Virus record (IMG/VR): IMGVR_UViG_3300006790_000133
Span: 1 to 21,614 of that record
Length of the DNA stretch: 21,614 nucleotides
Source of the DNA: a virus
Reading direction: 5' to 3' (one strand)
The position numbers were made by a program, and so were the translations under genes. The stretch's first letter is position 1; each line of letters starts with the position of its first letter. Positions 14,718-21,614 of the stretch are shown here, in pieces. The notes beneath the pieces are model-generated. The model ran no database searches. It worked only from the letters and a program-made list of their open reading frames with translations, and was not told the DNA's origin.

Positions 14718-14738
14718 GTACATAATTATGTACTTTTG
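14718..14738 (+). promoter_or_regulatory. 16-bp perfect palindrome overlapping a promoter -7 box
   Basis: GTACATAATTATGTAC (14718-14733) is a perfect palindrome. Its last three bases are the start of TACTTTTG (14731-14738), a full TAnnTTTG match, in the 117-base gap before the gene at 14776. A TTG at 14716-14718 lies only 12 bases upstream of the -7 box, closer than usual, so the promoter may need an activator or a phage factor. The palindrome looks like the site of a dimeric regulator. Confidence 0.5.
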
Positions 14739-14761
14739 ACTGTGAATAATAATTATTAATT

Positions 14762-14775
14762 AAAACCAAACAAAA
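14762..14775 (+). promoter_or_regulatory. Recurrent A-rich start leader (copy 4)
   Basis: AAAACCAAACAAAA is directly before the ATG at 14776, in the same position as the copies at 1562 and 6026. Confidence 0.5.
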
Positions 14776-15792
14776 ATGGAAGATTACACTATTGTAGAAA
14801 AATATCAGCAGGCTAAGAAACAGACTGTTGCTATACGTCCCTTTTTTAATCCTAATAAAGAAAACATGGGATTAGAGAAGTATGGATTAGCATTACATGA
14901 CGGAGTATATCATGAAGAATCATTAGCATGTCTTGAAATGAATGGAGTCAAGAGATATGTTACTGGTCTTAATGAGTTTGCACCTGAAGTTAAAATGCTA
15001 CCACCAAAAGAAAAGAAAGCTAAGATTAAGGAGATTAGAAAAGTTGTTTCAGAGTTAGAAGCTGAATTAGCAGCAAATGTTGTTGATCCAGAAGATAAAG
15101 AGTTTTGGAACTTATTACAAATTATGCGTCCTGATAACTCTAAGTTCTGGGATAAAATCTCAATCAAATGTGGAAATGAGCCAGTATTTTTAGATCCTGA
15201 TTTAGATCCTTATGATAAAATTAAACTTTATGCTATAAAAGCTGGTGGATTTTCTATAGTAGCTAAGTCTTTAAAAGATGCTAAGCAAAGTCCTAAAGGT
15301 GTTAAATTCTTTTTAGATACTCTAGAAGAAAGTTTAACAACTAGAACAGAGCTAACAAAAATTAGAAATAAAGCACTTGTAGAGTTGCAGACAATGTATG
15401 ATGAAAACACTACTAAGTTAATGTATGTATCTAAGATATGTGATACTAACAGTTCTCAGTATACTAAAGCAACACCTAATGATGTGCTATATGAAAACAT
15501 GGATGATTACATCAATGGTTCTGGAGCTGAGTCTAATAAGAAAAGAGCAGCACAAAACTTCTTGGATGTATCTACATTATCTATGGAAGAAATTAAAATT
15601 AGAGCTCTAATTAAAGATGCTTTATTTTATAGATTTATTGCAACAAAAGCAGGAGGATGGATTGAGCCATTAGATAGTGGTGTAAGATTAGGTAAATCAC
15701 CATCTGAATGTTTGGAGTTTTTAATGGATCCAGAAAATGAAGAGACATTATTATCTATATTGGATAAAGTTGAACCATATTGGAACTCATAA
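14776..15792 (+). CDS. Conserved-looking structural module protein, unknown function
   Basis: The 338-residue product is soluble and largely helical in its C-terminal half. The N-terminus (VAIRPFFNPNKENMGLEKYG) leads to a charged helix (KEKKAKIKEIRKVVSELEAE) near 80-99 and to NEPVFLDPDLDPYDKIKLYA near 144-163. A second region with MEEIKIRALIKDALFYRFIA follows near 273-292. I believe this protein is conserved in a group of Bacteroidota phages next to the capsid gene, but I know no function. The position between capsid and connector genes suggests a role in head completion or tail attachment. It starts with the leader motif after the palindrome promoter and probably forms an operon with the next gene, 11 bases away. 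Confidence 0.7.
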   Translation: MEDYTIVEKYQQAKKQTVAIRPFFNPNKENMGLEKYGLALHDGVYHEESLACLEMNGVKRYVTGLNEFAPEVKMLPPKEKKAKIKEIRKVVSELEAELAANVVDPEDKEFWNLLQIMRPDNSKFWDKISIKCGNEPVFLDPDLDPYDKIKLYAIKAGGFSIVAKSLKDAKQSPKGVKFFLDTLEESLTTRTELTKIRNKALVELQTMYDENTTKLMYVSKICDTNSSQYTKATPNDVLYENMDDYINGSGAESNKKRAAQNFLDVSTLSMEEIKIRALIKDALFYRFIATKAGGWIEPLDSGVRLGKSPSECLEFLMDPENEETLLSILDKVEPYWNS

Positions 15793-15803
15793 AATAATAC
15801 ATC

Positions 15804-16505
15804 ATGGATAACAACACTCTTTTAATTAAACTAAAACAAAGGCTAAACAAGTTAGATAGTCAAGACTATGATAACATTGAATGTTGGCAGTTTGTAGAGG
15901 CTTTTAACAAAGCACAATTAGAGTGGTGTAGAAGAAATCTACATGGTGGTAATATGTATAAAGAAGGTGATGAGTTATCTAAAAGAAGAATAGATGACCT
16001 ACAACCTTTATTAATTGAATTGTCTTTGACTGGAAATGTTTATGATGACTATTTTGAAGCAACAAACTTTCCACTTGACACTTATCTAGAGTTTAAAAAA
16101 GTTACAACAAAAGCAAAAGATGATTGCTGTAATCCTAGATCTATGACAGTATATTTAGCTGAAGAAGCAAATGTACCATTGATTATGAGAGACCCGCTTA
16201 AAAACCCTGATTTTGCTTGGGGAGAGACTTTTTGTACAATGTTAGACAACAGAATAAGAATATACAGGAAAAACTTTGATATAGTTGATCCTGTTTTAAC
16301 TTATTATAGAAAACCTATATATATTCAAGTAGCAAATTGTGTTGACCCATATACAGGTAATATAAGTTTAGTAGATGTAGACTGTGAATTTAAAGATGAT
16401 TTAGTTGAAGTTATGCTAGATGATACTGCTGCCTTAATAGCTGGAGATATAGAGAATATGTATCAGCAACAAAGAGGATTACAGCAGGCAGAAAGAAATA
16501 ACTAA
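15804..16505 (+). CDS. Putative head-tail connector (adaptor/ring) protein
   Basis: The 233-residue product begins with a helical region in which LDSQDYDNIECWQFVEAFNK is followed by a segment with RRNLHGGNMYKEGDE, and has a beta-rich centre with RIRIYRKNFDIVDPVLTYYR. It ends in helices (DDTAALIAGDIENMYQQQRG). This order, of helices flanking a beta core, and the place two genes after the capsid gene fit head-tail adaptor or ring proteins, which dock under the portal. I recall related proteins in Bacteroidota phages, but no experiment. It has seven Cys including a CC pair (108-109). It ends just before the promoter-like region at 16510. Confidence 0.55.
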   Translation: MDNNTLLIKLKQRLNKLDSQDYDNIECWQFVEAFNKAQLEWCRRNLHGGNMYKEGDELSKRRIDDLQPLLIELSLTGNVYDDYFEATNFPLDTYLEFKKVTTKAKDDCCNPRSMTVYLAEEANVPLIMRDPLKNPDFAWGETFCTMLDNRIRIYRKNFDIVDPVLTYYRKPIYIQVANCVDPYTGNISLVDVDCEFKDDLVEVMLDDTAALIAGDIENMYQQQRGLQQAERNN

Positions 16506-16517
16506 TATATTGTTTAT

Positions 16518-16559
16518 TTGTAAAAATTGCGTATATTATTATTGTAACATGTTGTTACA
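16518..16559 (+). promoter_or_regulatory. Promoter candidate with inverted repeat
   Basis: TTG (16518-16520, in TTTG) is followed after 16 bases by TATTATTG (16537-16544), one mismatch from TAnnTTTG. TGTAAC (16543-16548) and GTTACA (16554-16559) form a perfect 6-bp inverted repeat around ATGTT, starting inside the -7 box. It lies in the 129-base gap before the abundant-looking gene at 16635 and would drive the tail transcript that ends at 18179. Confidence 0.5.
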
Positions 16560-16634
16560 CCAGAGTAAACTGTCAAAATCAAATTTATTTATTAACCAGT
16601 GGGGGTAATGGTCCTCACACAAATTTTATTAATT

Positions 16635-18119
16635 ATGGCTTATTTTAATCATGCGTTTAACAAAACGTTTATTGCAGACAGCACTTTATTGACTGCTGGT
16701 ACTGCAACAAGTGCGTTAACTGCTGGTCAGTTGGCTTTAGTAGATGGAGCAGATTGGGAATCCGTAGCATTACCTGGTGGAGCTGGTGTACCAGCTGTAA
16801 CTGCAGGGGAACTTGCTTATGTGGTTCAAGGATCTTTCTATTCTAAAGACACTATTGGAAACAATCCTGGACACGGTGGTTACAAAGAATCTGTAAAGTC
16901 TAAAGGTTTAAACCCTAGATATATTACAAGATTATGGAAAACAAACTGTCTTACTGCTAGCCAATCAACAGCTTCTTTATCTTTAGCTTCTGATTGTGCA
17001 CCATGTGGTAAAACTCAATTTATGAGAATTGATGTAAAGGGTTCACCTGCACTTAGATTCTTAAATCACAATGCATACTCTATTGGTGATTCAGCTAATG
17101 TATGTTGCGTTGATGGACAAGAGTACATTGATCCTGCATTAGTTGCAGCTACAATGTCTAGTATGGTATTATCTAATCCTCTTATCAAGCCTTTTGTTGC
17201 TGAAGGAGATTTAGATGGTGTATCTCAAAGTACTTTATCTGCAGCAGGTACTGGTTATGCTGTTGCTGATGGTGTTGCTACTTCTGGTAGTGCAACAGGT
17301 AGCGGTTTCAAAATTAACATTCTTACATTAGGTGCTAGTGATGCAATTGGTACTTACTCTGTTGCAGCAGTAGGTTCTGGTTATGTTGCTGGTGATGTAC
17401 TTGATGTTGACGGTGGCGGTGGAAATGGTAAAATTTTAGTTGATGCTGTTTCTGAAGGTGGTGTTGTAGTTTCTGTAACTACTGCTGGTCAGGTTGAGCA
17501 GTCTATCTATACTATTGCACAAGCAATGGGAGAAGGTGCTGGAGCTTATGTTCCTTCAACTGATCCTCATGGAGCATCTAAAGTTTCTGTAACTGTTCAC
17601 TTCCAAGGAGCATATGTAGACACAGTATTTGGTAACTGTTCATTCAGAACTAGTGATCACTTTAATGCAGAGCCTGTTGAAATCATTGTATCTTTACTTG
17701 ATGAGACTGGTAACCCATGTAATGACTGTGGCGTAGCTACTAACGTTGCTGGTTCAATGCAACAAACTCAAGGAGAGCAAGTAATTAGAGATTTAATTCT
17801 TTCTGAAAGATACCGTCAGAGTCCTTTCAATTCAGGAAATGCTGATAGTTCAAGAATCAGAGAGATTGAAATGTCTTCTGAAATCCTTGCAGCTGTTGAT
17901 AGAAGTGCAACTTATAGAGCATACTACATCCAGCATTCTGTTCCAAGATTCAACAACCCAACTGGAGTGTTTGACAATGATCAGTACGTTTACAAAATTT
18001 ATGTAAAATGTTCTGACGCTGCAGCACAAGGTCAGCTTGATGACTTATTTGAAGGTCTAAAAGCATGGGCTGGTGACAACGGTAACAAGATTGTTATTGA
18101 AGATAATGCAGTTTGGTAA
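16635..18119 (+). CDS. Major tail/structural protein candidate with GxGY insertion
   Basis: The start at 16635 (MAYFNHAFNKTF) is preferred to an in-frame ATG at 16599, whose extra 12 residues are atypical. The 494-residue product has a first conserved-looking region with LNPRYITRLWKTNC (92-105) and DVKGSPALRFLNHNAY (133-148), and a last region with FQGAYVDTVFGNCSF and HSVPRFNNPTGVFDNDQYVY (434-453). Between them, residues about 194-286 contain two GTGY/GSGY units with Gly/Ala/Ser-rich spacers, which looks like an inserted beta domain. Nine Cys are present. It has its own promoter candidate and a strong terminator and uses C-ending codons often, so it is probably an abundant virion protein such as a tail tube, sheath or other tail component. 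I cannot choose between these. Confidence 0.6.
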   Translation: MAYFNHAFNKTFIADSTLLTAGTATSALTAGQLALVDGADWESVALPGGAGVPAVTAGELAYVVQGSFYSKDTIGNNPGHGGYKESVKSKGLNPRYITRLWKTNCLTASQSTASLSLASDCAPCGKTQFMRIDVKGSPALRFLNHNAYSIGDSANVCCVDGQEYIDPALVAATMSSMVLSNPLIKPFVAEGDLDGVSQSTLSAAGTGYAVADGVATSGSATGSGFKINILTLGASDAIGTYSVAAVGSGYVAGDVLDVDGGGGNGKILVDAVSEGGVVVSVTTAGQVEQSIYTIAQAMGEGAGAYVPSTDPHGASKVSVTVHFQGAYVDTVFGNCSFRTSDHFNAEPVEIIVSLLDETGNPCNDCGVATNVAGSMQQTQGEQVIRDLILSERYRQSPFNSGNADSSRIREIEMSSEILAAVDRSATYRAYYIQHSVPRFNNPTGVFDNDQYVYKIYVKCSDAAAQGQLDDLFEGLKAWAGDNGNKIVIEDNAVW

Positions 18120-18143
18120 TATATAACCAATCAAATTTTAATG

Positions 18144-18179
18144 AGAGCAGGGGAGAAATCTCCTGCTCTTTTTATTTTA
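18144..18179 (+). terminator. Rho-independent terminator
   Basis: AGAGCAGG (18144-18151) pairs with CCTGCTCT (18162-18169), with further inner pairing possible, and a T-rich tract follows to 18179. It lies 25 bases after the 494-residue protein's stop codon. Confidence 0.85.
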
Positions 18180-18234
18180 TATTGTTCAGTTTTTTTTGTA
18201 TATTATCTATATAGTATCCTTAAATTGAACAGAA
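18180..18234 (+). other. Short gap with weak promoter-like sequence
   Basis: After the terminator, TTG (18196-18198) and TATCCTTA (18215-18222) are 16 bases apart, but the second box has two mismatches to TAnnTTTG. TGTTCA (18183-18188) and TGAACA (18226-18231) are inverted copies near both ends of the gap. A promoter is expected here because the upstream transcript ends, but the match is weak. Confidence 0.3.
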
Positions 18235-18816
18235 ATGGCAGATAGACATATATTAAGCTTAGAAATACCAACAGTATCTAATTGTAATCTATTATGTATT
18301 AAAGATACAAGTCAGTACTCTAAGGATCTAGCGGTTGACTGTGAAGAGTTACTAATAACACTTCCAGGATATTCTGTTCCGGTACTAATAAAAGTAGATA
18401 AGGACTTTGACATGTGCTTAACAGCATGTACACTTGCTCTGCAAAAAGAAAACTGTGGAACAAAGCAAGAAAATATACCAGATGGTATATATGTTATTAG
18501 ATACAGTGTATCTCCTAACTCTAAAGTATACGTGGAATATAATCATCTAAGAGTAACAAGATTACTTACACAATATTATGAAGTACTTTGTGATTTAGAT
18601 GTCCAACCTTGTCAACCCGAATCTGAGAAAGCTGAGTTATTAGCAGAAATGCATTATATAAAAACCATGATAGATGCTGCAATATCAAATGTAGAATATT
18701 GTCAATCATCTGCTCAAGGAATGCAAATTTATAATTATGCAAAAGAAAGGCTAAATAAAATAACTTGCCCTACAGGTAATTGTGGTGGTAGTAAAGGAAA
18801 TTATTATATAGTATAA
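18235..18816 (+). CDS. Cys-rich tail-module protein, unknown function
   Basis: The 193-residue product has 11 cysteines. The first half is beta-like: LSLEIPTVSNCNLLCIKDTS, CEELLITLPGYSVPVLIKVD, then IPDGIYVIRYSVSPNSKVYV with EYNHLRVTRLL. The second half is helical (EKAELLAEMHYIKTMIDAAI) and ends in a CPTGNCGG segment. I recall 'PDGIY.I.YSVSPN..V.VEYNHLR' proteins from related Bacteroidota phages, without known role. The order before fibre-like genes suggests a tail or baseplate component. The TAA stop overlaps the leader of the next gene. Confidence 0.65.
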   Translation: MADRHILSLEIPTVSNCNLLCIKDTSQYSKDLAVDCEELLITLPGYSVPVLIKVDKDFDMCLTACTLALQKENCGTKQENIPDGIYVIRYSVSPNSKVYVEYNHLRVTRLLTQYYEVLCDLDVQPCQPESEKAELLAEMHYIKTMIDAAISNVEYCQSSAQGMQIYNYAKERLNKITCPTGNCGGSKGNYYIV

Positions 18817-18828
18817 AACCAACAAATT
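18815..18828 (+). promoter_or_regulatory. Recurrent A-rich start leader (copy 5)
   Basis: AAAACCAACAAATT precedes the ATG at 18829 and begins in the stop codon of the preceding gene, so here the leader is not part of a promoter but is placed for translation. Confidence 0.5.
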
Positions 18829-19020
18829 ATGAGCAATTGTTCAATATGTGGGAAAAGGTTTACATGTGGTTGTCAAAAAAAATATGATGCAAATGGAGCT
18901 GCAATTTGCAAGAATCCAGATGCATGTGCCAGTAACCCACAGAAAAAAGAAACAGCAGATTCTAGAGATTTATCTATGAATCTAGCAAAGCAAAAAATAA
19001 TGGATTTGAAAAATGGGTAA
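18829..19020 (+). CDS. Small Cys-rich zinc-finger-like protein
   Basis: The 63-residue product has six cysteines in its first half: CSIC (4 and 7), CGC (13 and 15), Cys27 and Cys33. This resembles a treble-clef or zinc-ribbon arrangement, so zinc binding is likely. The C-terminal half is a charged helix. It is in the middle of tail genes, and a role as a virion or assembly component is inferred from position only. The stop codon overlaps the next gene's start by 8 bases. Confidence 0.65.
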   Translation: MSNCSICGKRFTCGCQKKYDANGAAICKNPDACASNPQKKETADSRDLSMNLAKQKIMDLKNG

Positions 19021-19552
19021 ACCTAGAGAGATATCAAATGCAGAACAAGTAAAGCATGTAGCTTTGATGAAAGAAATCAAAGTAGAGCAAAACTTTGCTA
19101 ACCAAGCATATGCAAACTTTAAGTCTGTAAAGTTTGGTATTGATTCATGTTGTTATACTGATTTTCAGAATGCATTATTACAAAAAGAATTATGTGATTG
19201 GTTAAATAGCAAATCTGATAAAATTGTGGCATCCACAGAAGAACCAGGAGTGTTTGTAGAACCATTGGCTAAGATAAATGTAAGAGCAAGTATGTCTTGT
19301 CCTTCAGTACCTTCTAATGTTTGTACAGTATTAGACTTAGAAGATATCTTAAATAATGACTCTACTTTTACTCAGTGTTTTTCAAGTTCTGCACAGGTTT
19401 GGACTATAACTCACAATTTAGGAGAATATCCTTCTGTTACTGTAGTTGATTTACAAAATAATGTAGTAATAGGTGAGGTAGATTATATCAATGCAAATGT
19501 AATACGTGTATCATTCAGCAGACCATTTGCTGGGTGTGCATTTTTAAATTAA
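19013..19552 (+). CDS. Tail-fibre-associated protein with C-terminal beta domain
   Basis: The 179-residue product has a helical N-terminal half with a CC pair (46-47) and a C-terminal domain starting near 128: VWTITHNLGEYPSVTVVD, then VVIGEVDYINANVIRVSFSR and a final GCAFLN. This 'W.I.HNLG.YPSVTVVD..G.VV.GEV.Y...N.I.V.FS.PF.G.A.LN' pattern is one I know from phage fibre and tail-tip proteins. The likely role is a fibre-attachment or receptor-related tail component. Seven Cys are present. It overlaps the zinc-finger-like gene and precedes the long fibre gene by 41 bases that hold no recognisable promoter. Confidence 0.7.
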   Translation: MGKPREISNAEQVKHVALMKEIKVEQNFANQAYANFKSVKFGIDSCCYTDFQNALLQKELCDWLNSKSDKIVASTEEPGVFVEPLAKINVRASMSCPSVPSNVCTVLDLEDILNNDSTFTQCFSSSAQVWTITHNLGEYPSVTVVDLQNNVVIGEVDYINANVIRVSFSRPFAGCAFLN

Positions 19553-19593
19553 ATAGAACTAAAAATTATATATAACAATTAAAATTAAATAAA

Positions 19594-21614
19594 ATGGCAA
19601 TACAATTTCTTTCGGGTCTGGACGTAGATGGTAACATTACGTTACAGAACTCCGCACAGTTAAAATCTGCTAGGATAGATAACCGTACCAGTGATCCAAC
19701 CGGAAGTGATGGTAGAATCTATTTCAACACTAGCACAAATAAATTAAGACTTTATGATGGTTCTGCTTGGGTGGATTTATCTACTGGAGCAGATGATGAT
19801 ACTACATATGATTTATCAGGTGTAGGATCTACAAATGGAACAGCTGGTGTAAGATTAGCTGGATCAGATGGAACTAATGATGATGTGCTTATTGTAGGTT
19901 CAGGAACAACTACTGTTACAAGGTCTGGTAATACTCTTACAGTAACTTCTAATGATAGTGCTTCAGGTACAGTAACTTCTGTATCAGGTGGTACTGGTAT
20001 TCAAATTACCGGTTCTGCTTCTGTTACACCAACTGTTAATATAGATACAGCAGGTACGGACAACGCAATTGAAGTATTAACTGCAGCTACTCCTGTTGGA
20101 AGTGATTATGTTTGGTTCTCAGATGTAAATGATGGTAATACCTTAAGAAAATCACTTATTTCTAATATGCCAGGCTTTGGTAAAGACGGTACAGTAACTT
20201 CTGTAGGGTCTGGAGCTGGTTTAACGGGTGGTACAATTACGGCTTCTGGAACTCTTGCTGTAGATTATCAAGGTGCAGATAACGTTGTTTTAGCTGCAGG
20301 AGATGGAACAAGTGTTACATTGCAAGATGGAGATGATTTCTTATTCTCTGATGCAACTGATAGTAATGCTAAATATGCAAATTTATCACAGTTAGCAACT
20401 TATATTAATGCAGGTGCAGGTTCTGTAACTTCTGTTGGTGTAAGTGGTGGTTCAACTGGAATGTCATTCAGCAACTCTCCAATTACTACAAGTGGTACTA
20501 TGACAATGAGTGGTACTTTAGATGTAGATAATGGAGGTACTGGATTTTCATCATATACAGTTGGTGATATTTTATATGCAGATGGAACAGCTTCTCTAAA
20601 AAAATTAGCTATTGGATCTGCAGGTCAAGTATTAAAAGTTAGTAGTGGTGTACCATCTTGGCAAAATGATAATAACTCAGGAGGTACAGTAACATCTATA
20701 ACATTAGGTGCAGACTCAGGATCTGGAACAGCAATAACAACTTCAGGTACATTTACATTCTCAGGTGGTACAAATGTTACTACTTCTGTAAGTGGTACTA
20801 CAGTTACAATTAATTCTACAGATCAATATCAAGGTACTGTAACAAGTGTATCCGCTGGAGCTGGTTTAACTCAGACAGGCACAAGCACTGTTAATCCTAC
20901 AATATTAGTAGATTATGGTGCTAGTGGACTTATAAATGATGCACCAGGTGGAAGTGGAAATCCAGATGCTGATGATTACATATTAGTTGGTTTAGATTCT
21001 TCAAGTAATGGTGAGACAAGAAGTTATGCTTTTGCTGATGTTTCATTAAGCATTCTTGGACAGCCTACTGCTGCTTTAAGTATAGGTTCTCAAAAACTTA
21101 TTTCAGTTGCAAATGGTACAGCTAGTACAGATGGTGTTAACTTAGGACAAGTTCAATCACTTGTTGCTGGAGTTGGTGTATTCCAAGGAGGATATAATGC
21201 ATCTACAAACTCTCCTGCAATAGCAGGTTCAAGTAACATTGCACTTACTACGGGTGACTTCTTTGTTGTTACAACAGATGGTACTATATCATTTAATGGT
21301 AGTAGTGTTGATGTTGAGGTTGGTGATATGATTTATGCTAACACAACAATTTCAGCAAGTTCTAATCCGGCAGCTTCAAGTTATGCAATTGTAATACAAG
21401 ATCAAAACATTGCAGGTACAGGAGCAAGTGATGGTGCAACAGAAAAAGGTGTTGCTGGATTTAACAGTGCAACATTTAGTGCTACAGCAAATGGATGGAT
21501 TTCTGTTAAAGCAGGTGGTATTAGTGATGCTCAGTTAGCAAGTACATTTAACAAGATTATTGGTACTGACACAGATATTAATACTTCAGGTGTTGTTGTA
21601 ATTGATCAGTTAAA
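19594..21614 (+). CDS. Tail fibre / receptor-binding protein, 5' part
   Basis: The frame is open from the ATG at 19594 to the end of the window (673 codons, no stop), so the C-terminus is missing. The N-terminus (MAIQFLSGLDVDGNITLQ, RIYFNTSTNKLRLYDGSAWV) is the usual start of a trimeric phage fibre, probably for attachment to the virion. The following region is Gly/Thr/Ser/Val-rich with five copies of a GTVTSV-type unit. LDVDNGGTGFSSYTVGDILY and VLKVSSGVPSW belong to the 'NGGTG...G.ILYA.G...L..L..G..GQVL..S.G.P.W' type found in many fibres. No Cys appears. The receptor-binding tip is expected beyond the window. Confidence 0.9.
   Translation, partial: MAIQFLSGLDVDGNITLQNSAQLKSARIDNRTSDPTGSDGRIYFNTSTNKLRLYDGSAWVDLSTGADDDTTYDLSGVGSTNGTAGVRLAGSDGTNDDVLIVGSGTTTVTRSGNTLTVTSNDSASGTVTSVSGGTGIQITGSASVTPTVNIDTAGTDNAIEVLTAATPVGSDYVWFSDVNDGNTLRKSLISNMPGFGKDGTVTSVGSGAGLTGGTITASGTLAVDYQGADNVVLAAGDGTSVTLQDGDDFLFSDATDSNAKYANLSQLATYINAGAGSVTSVGVSGGSTGMSFSNSPITTSGTMTMSGTLDVDNGGTGFSSYTVGDILYADGTASLKKLAIGSAGQVLKVSSGVPSWQNDNNSGGTVTSITLGADSGSGTAITTSGTFTFSGGTNVTTSVSGTTVTINSTDQYQGTVTSVSAGAGLTQTGTSTVNPTILVDYGASGLINDAPGGSGNPDADDYILVGLDSSSNGETRSYAFADVSLSILGQPTAALSIGSQKLISVANGTASTDGVNLGQVQSLVAGVGVFQGGYNASTNSPAIAGSSNIALTTGDFFVVTTDGTISFNGSSVDVEVGDMIYANTTISASSNPAASSYAIVIQDQNIAGTGASDGATEKGVAGFNSATFSATANGWISVKAGGISDAQLASTFNKIIGTDTDINTSGVVVIDQL
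19966..20850 (+). repeat. Five GTVTSV-type fibre repeats
   Basis: Units beginning with GGTACAGTAACTTCTGTA or close variants start at 19966, 20188, 20419, 20683 and 20833, so the spacing is irregular (222, 231, 264 and 150 bases). The encoded motifs are GTVTSV twice, GSVTSV, GTVTSI and GTVTSV, each usually followed by a Gly-rich turn. They are diverged coding repeats of a fibre shaft. Irregular spacing suggests gain or loss of parts between units. Confidence 0.75.

Noticed and set aside
16599-16634. Upstream in-frame start of the 494-residue protein
   Set aside because: The extra residues (MGVMVLTQILLI) resemble neither a signal peptide with a charged start nor other gene starts here; MAYFNHAF is the natural N-terminus.
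16635-18119. Firm assignment as tail sheath protein
   Set aside because: Size and abundance would allow it, but I see no sheath signature and the tail type of the phage is unknown.
1-21614. tRNA genes, CRISPR arrays, insertion sequences, integrase or attachment sites
   Set aside because: None visible: no clover-leaf-like sequence noticed, no regularly spaced direct repeats outside the fibre gene, and no matching gene products.

Overview
The window is a continuous stretch of a tailed double-stranded DNA phage genome (Caudoviricetes). Every supported gene is on the + strand, genes are packed with stop/start overlaps, and the order is lysis, then DNA packaging, head and tail. I see no tRNA, rRNA, integrase, transposase or CRISPR array. 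The DNA is strongly AT-rich. Starts lack Shine-Dalgarno sequences, and the clearest promoter has a TTG plus a TAnnTTTG box, the Bacteroidota-type consensus. The host is therefore most likely a member of Bacteroidota. The combination of HU/IHF-like protein, RecB-type nuclease, terminase, portal and major capsid recalls crAss-like phages and related Bacteroidota phages, but this cannot be confirmed here and the virion type is undecided.

Layout. Positions 1-1500: a broken gene end, then tiny genes. Three encode very lysine-rich proteins (one has no acidic residue at all), one encodes a lipoprotein with a C-terminal membrane segment (possible u-spanin), and one is a 55-residue Cys/His protein. 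Positions 1500-2800: a Bacteroidota-type promoter, an acidic helical protein, and an endolysin with a peptidoglycan-binding domain and a zinc amidase domain. Positions 2800-5970: DNA-associated genes (winged-helix-like protein, HU/IHF-like protein, Cys-rich zinc-type protein, PD-(D/E)XK nuclease) and three genes without assignment. Positions 6040-14391: GroES co-chaperonin, large terminase, portal, an acidic coiled-coil protein that fits a scaffold, and the probable major capsid protein, closed by a strong terminator. Positions 14458-19552: a 66-residue small structural candidate, a possible regulated promoter with a 16-bp perfect palindrome, and a series of conserved-looking connector or tail proteins, several of them unusually rich in cysteine. 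Positions 19594-end: the first 673 codons of a repetitive tail fibre gene that runs off the window.

Two start-site classes are visible. Genes inside operons start by stop/start overlap (ATGA, TAATG or longer). Several genes after gaps carry a leader resembling AAAACCAAAYAAA just before the ATG. Together the genes form a late morphogenesis and lysis programme: chaperonin cofactor and scaffold help build the capsid, portal and terminase package DNA, small cationic proteins may condense DNA or act elsewhere, connector and fibre proteins complete the tail, and the amidase with a candidate spanin releases progeny.
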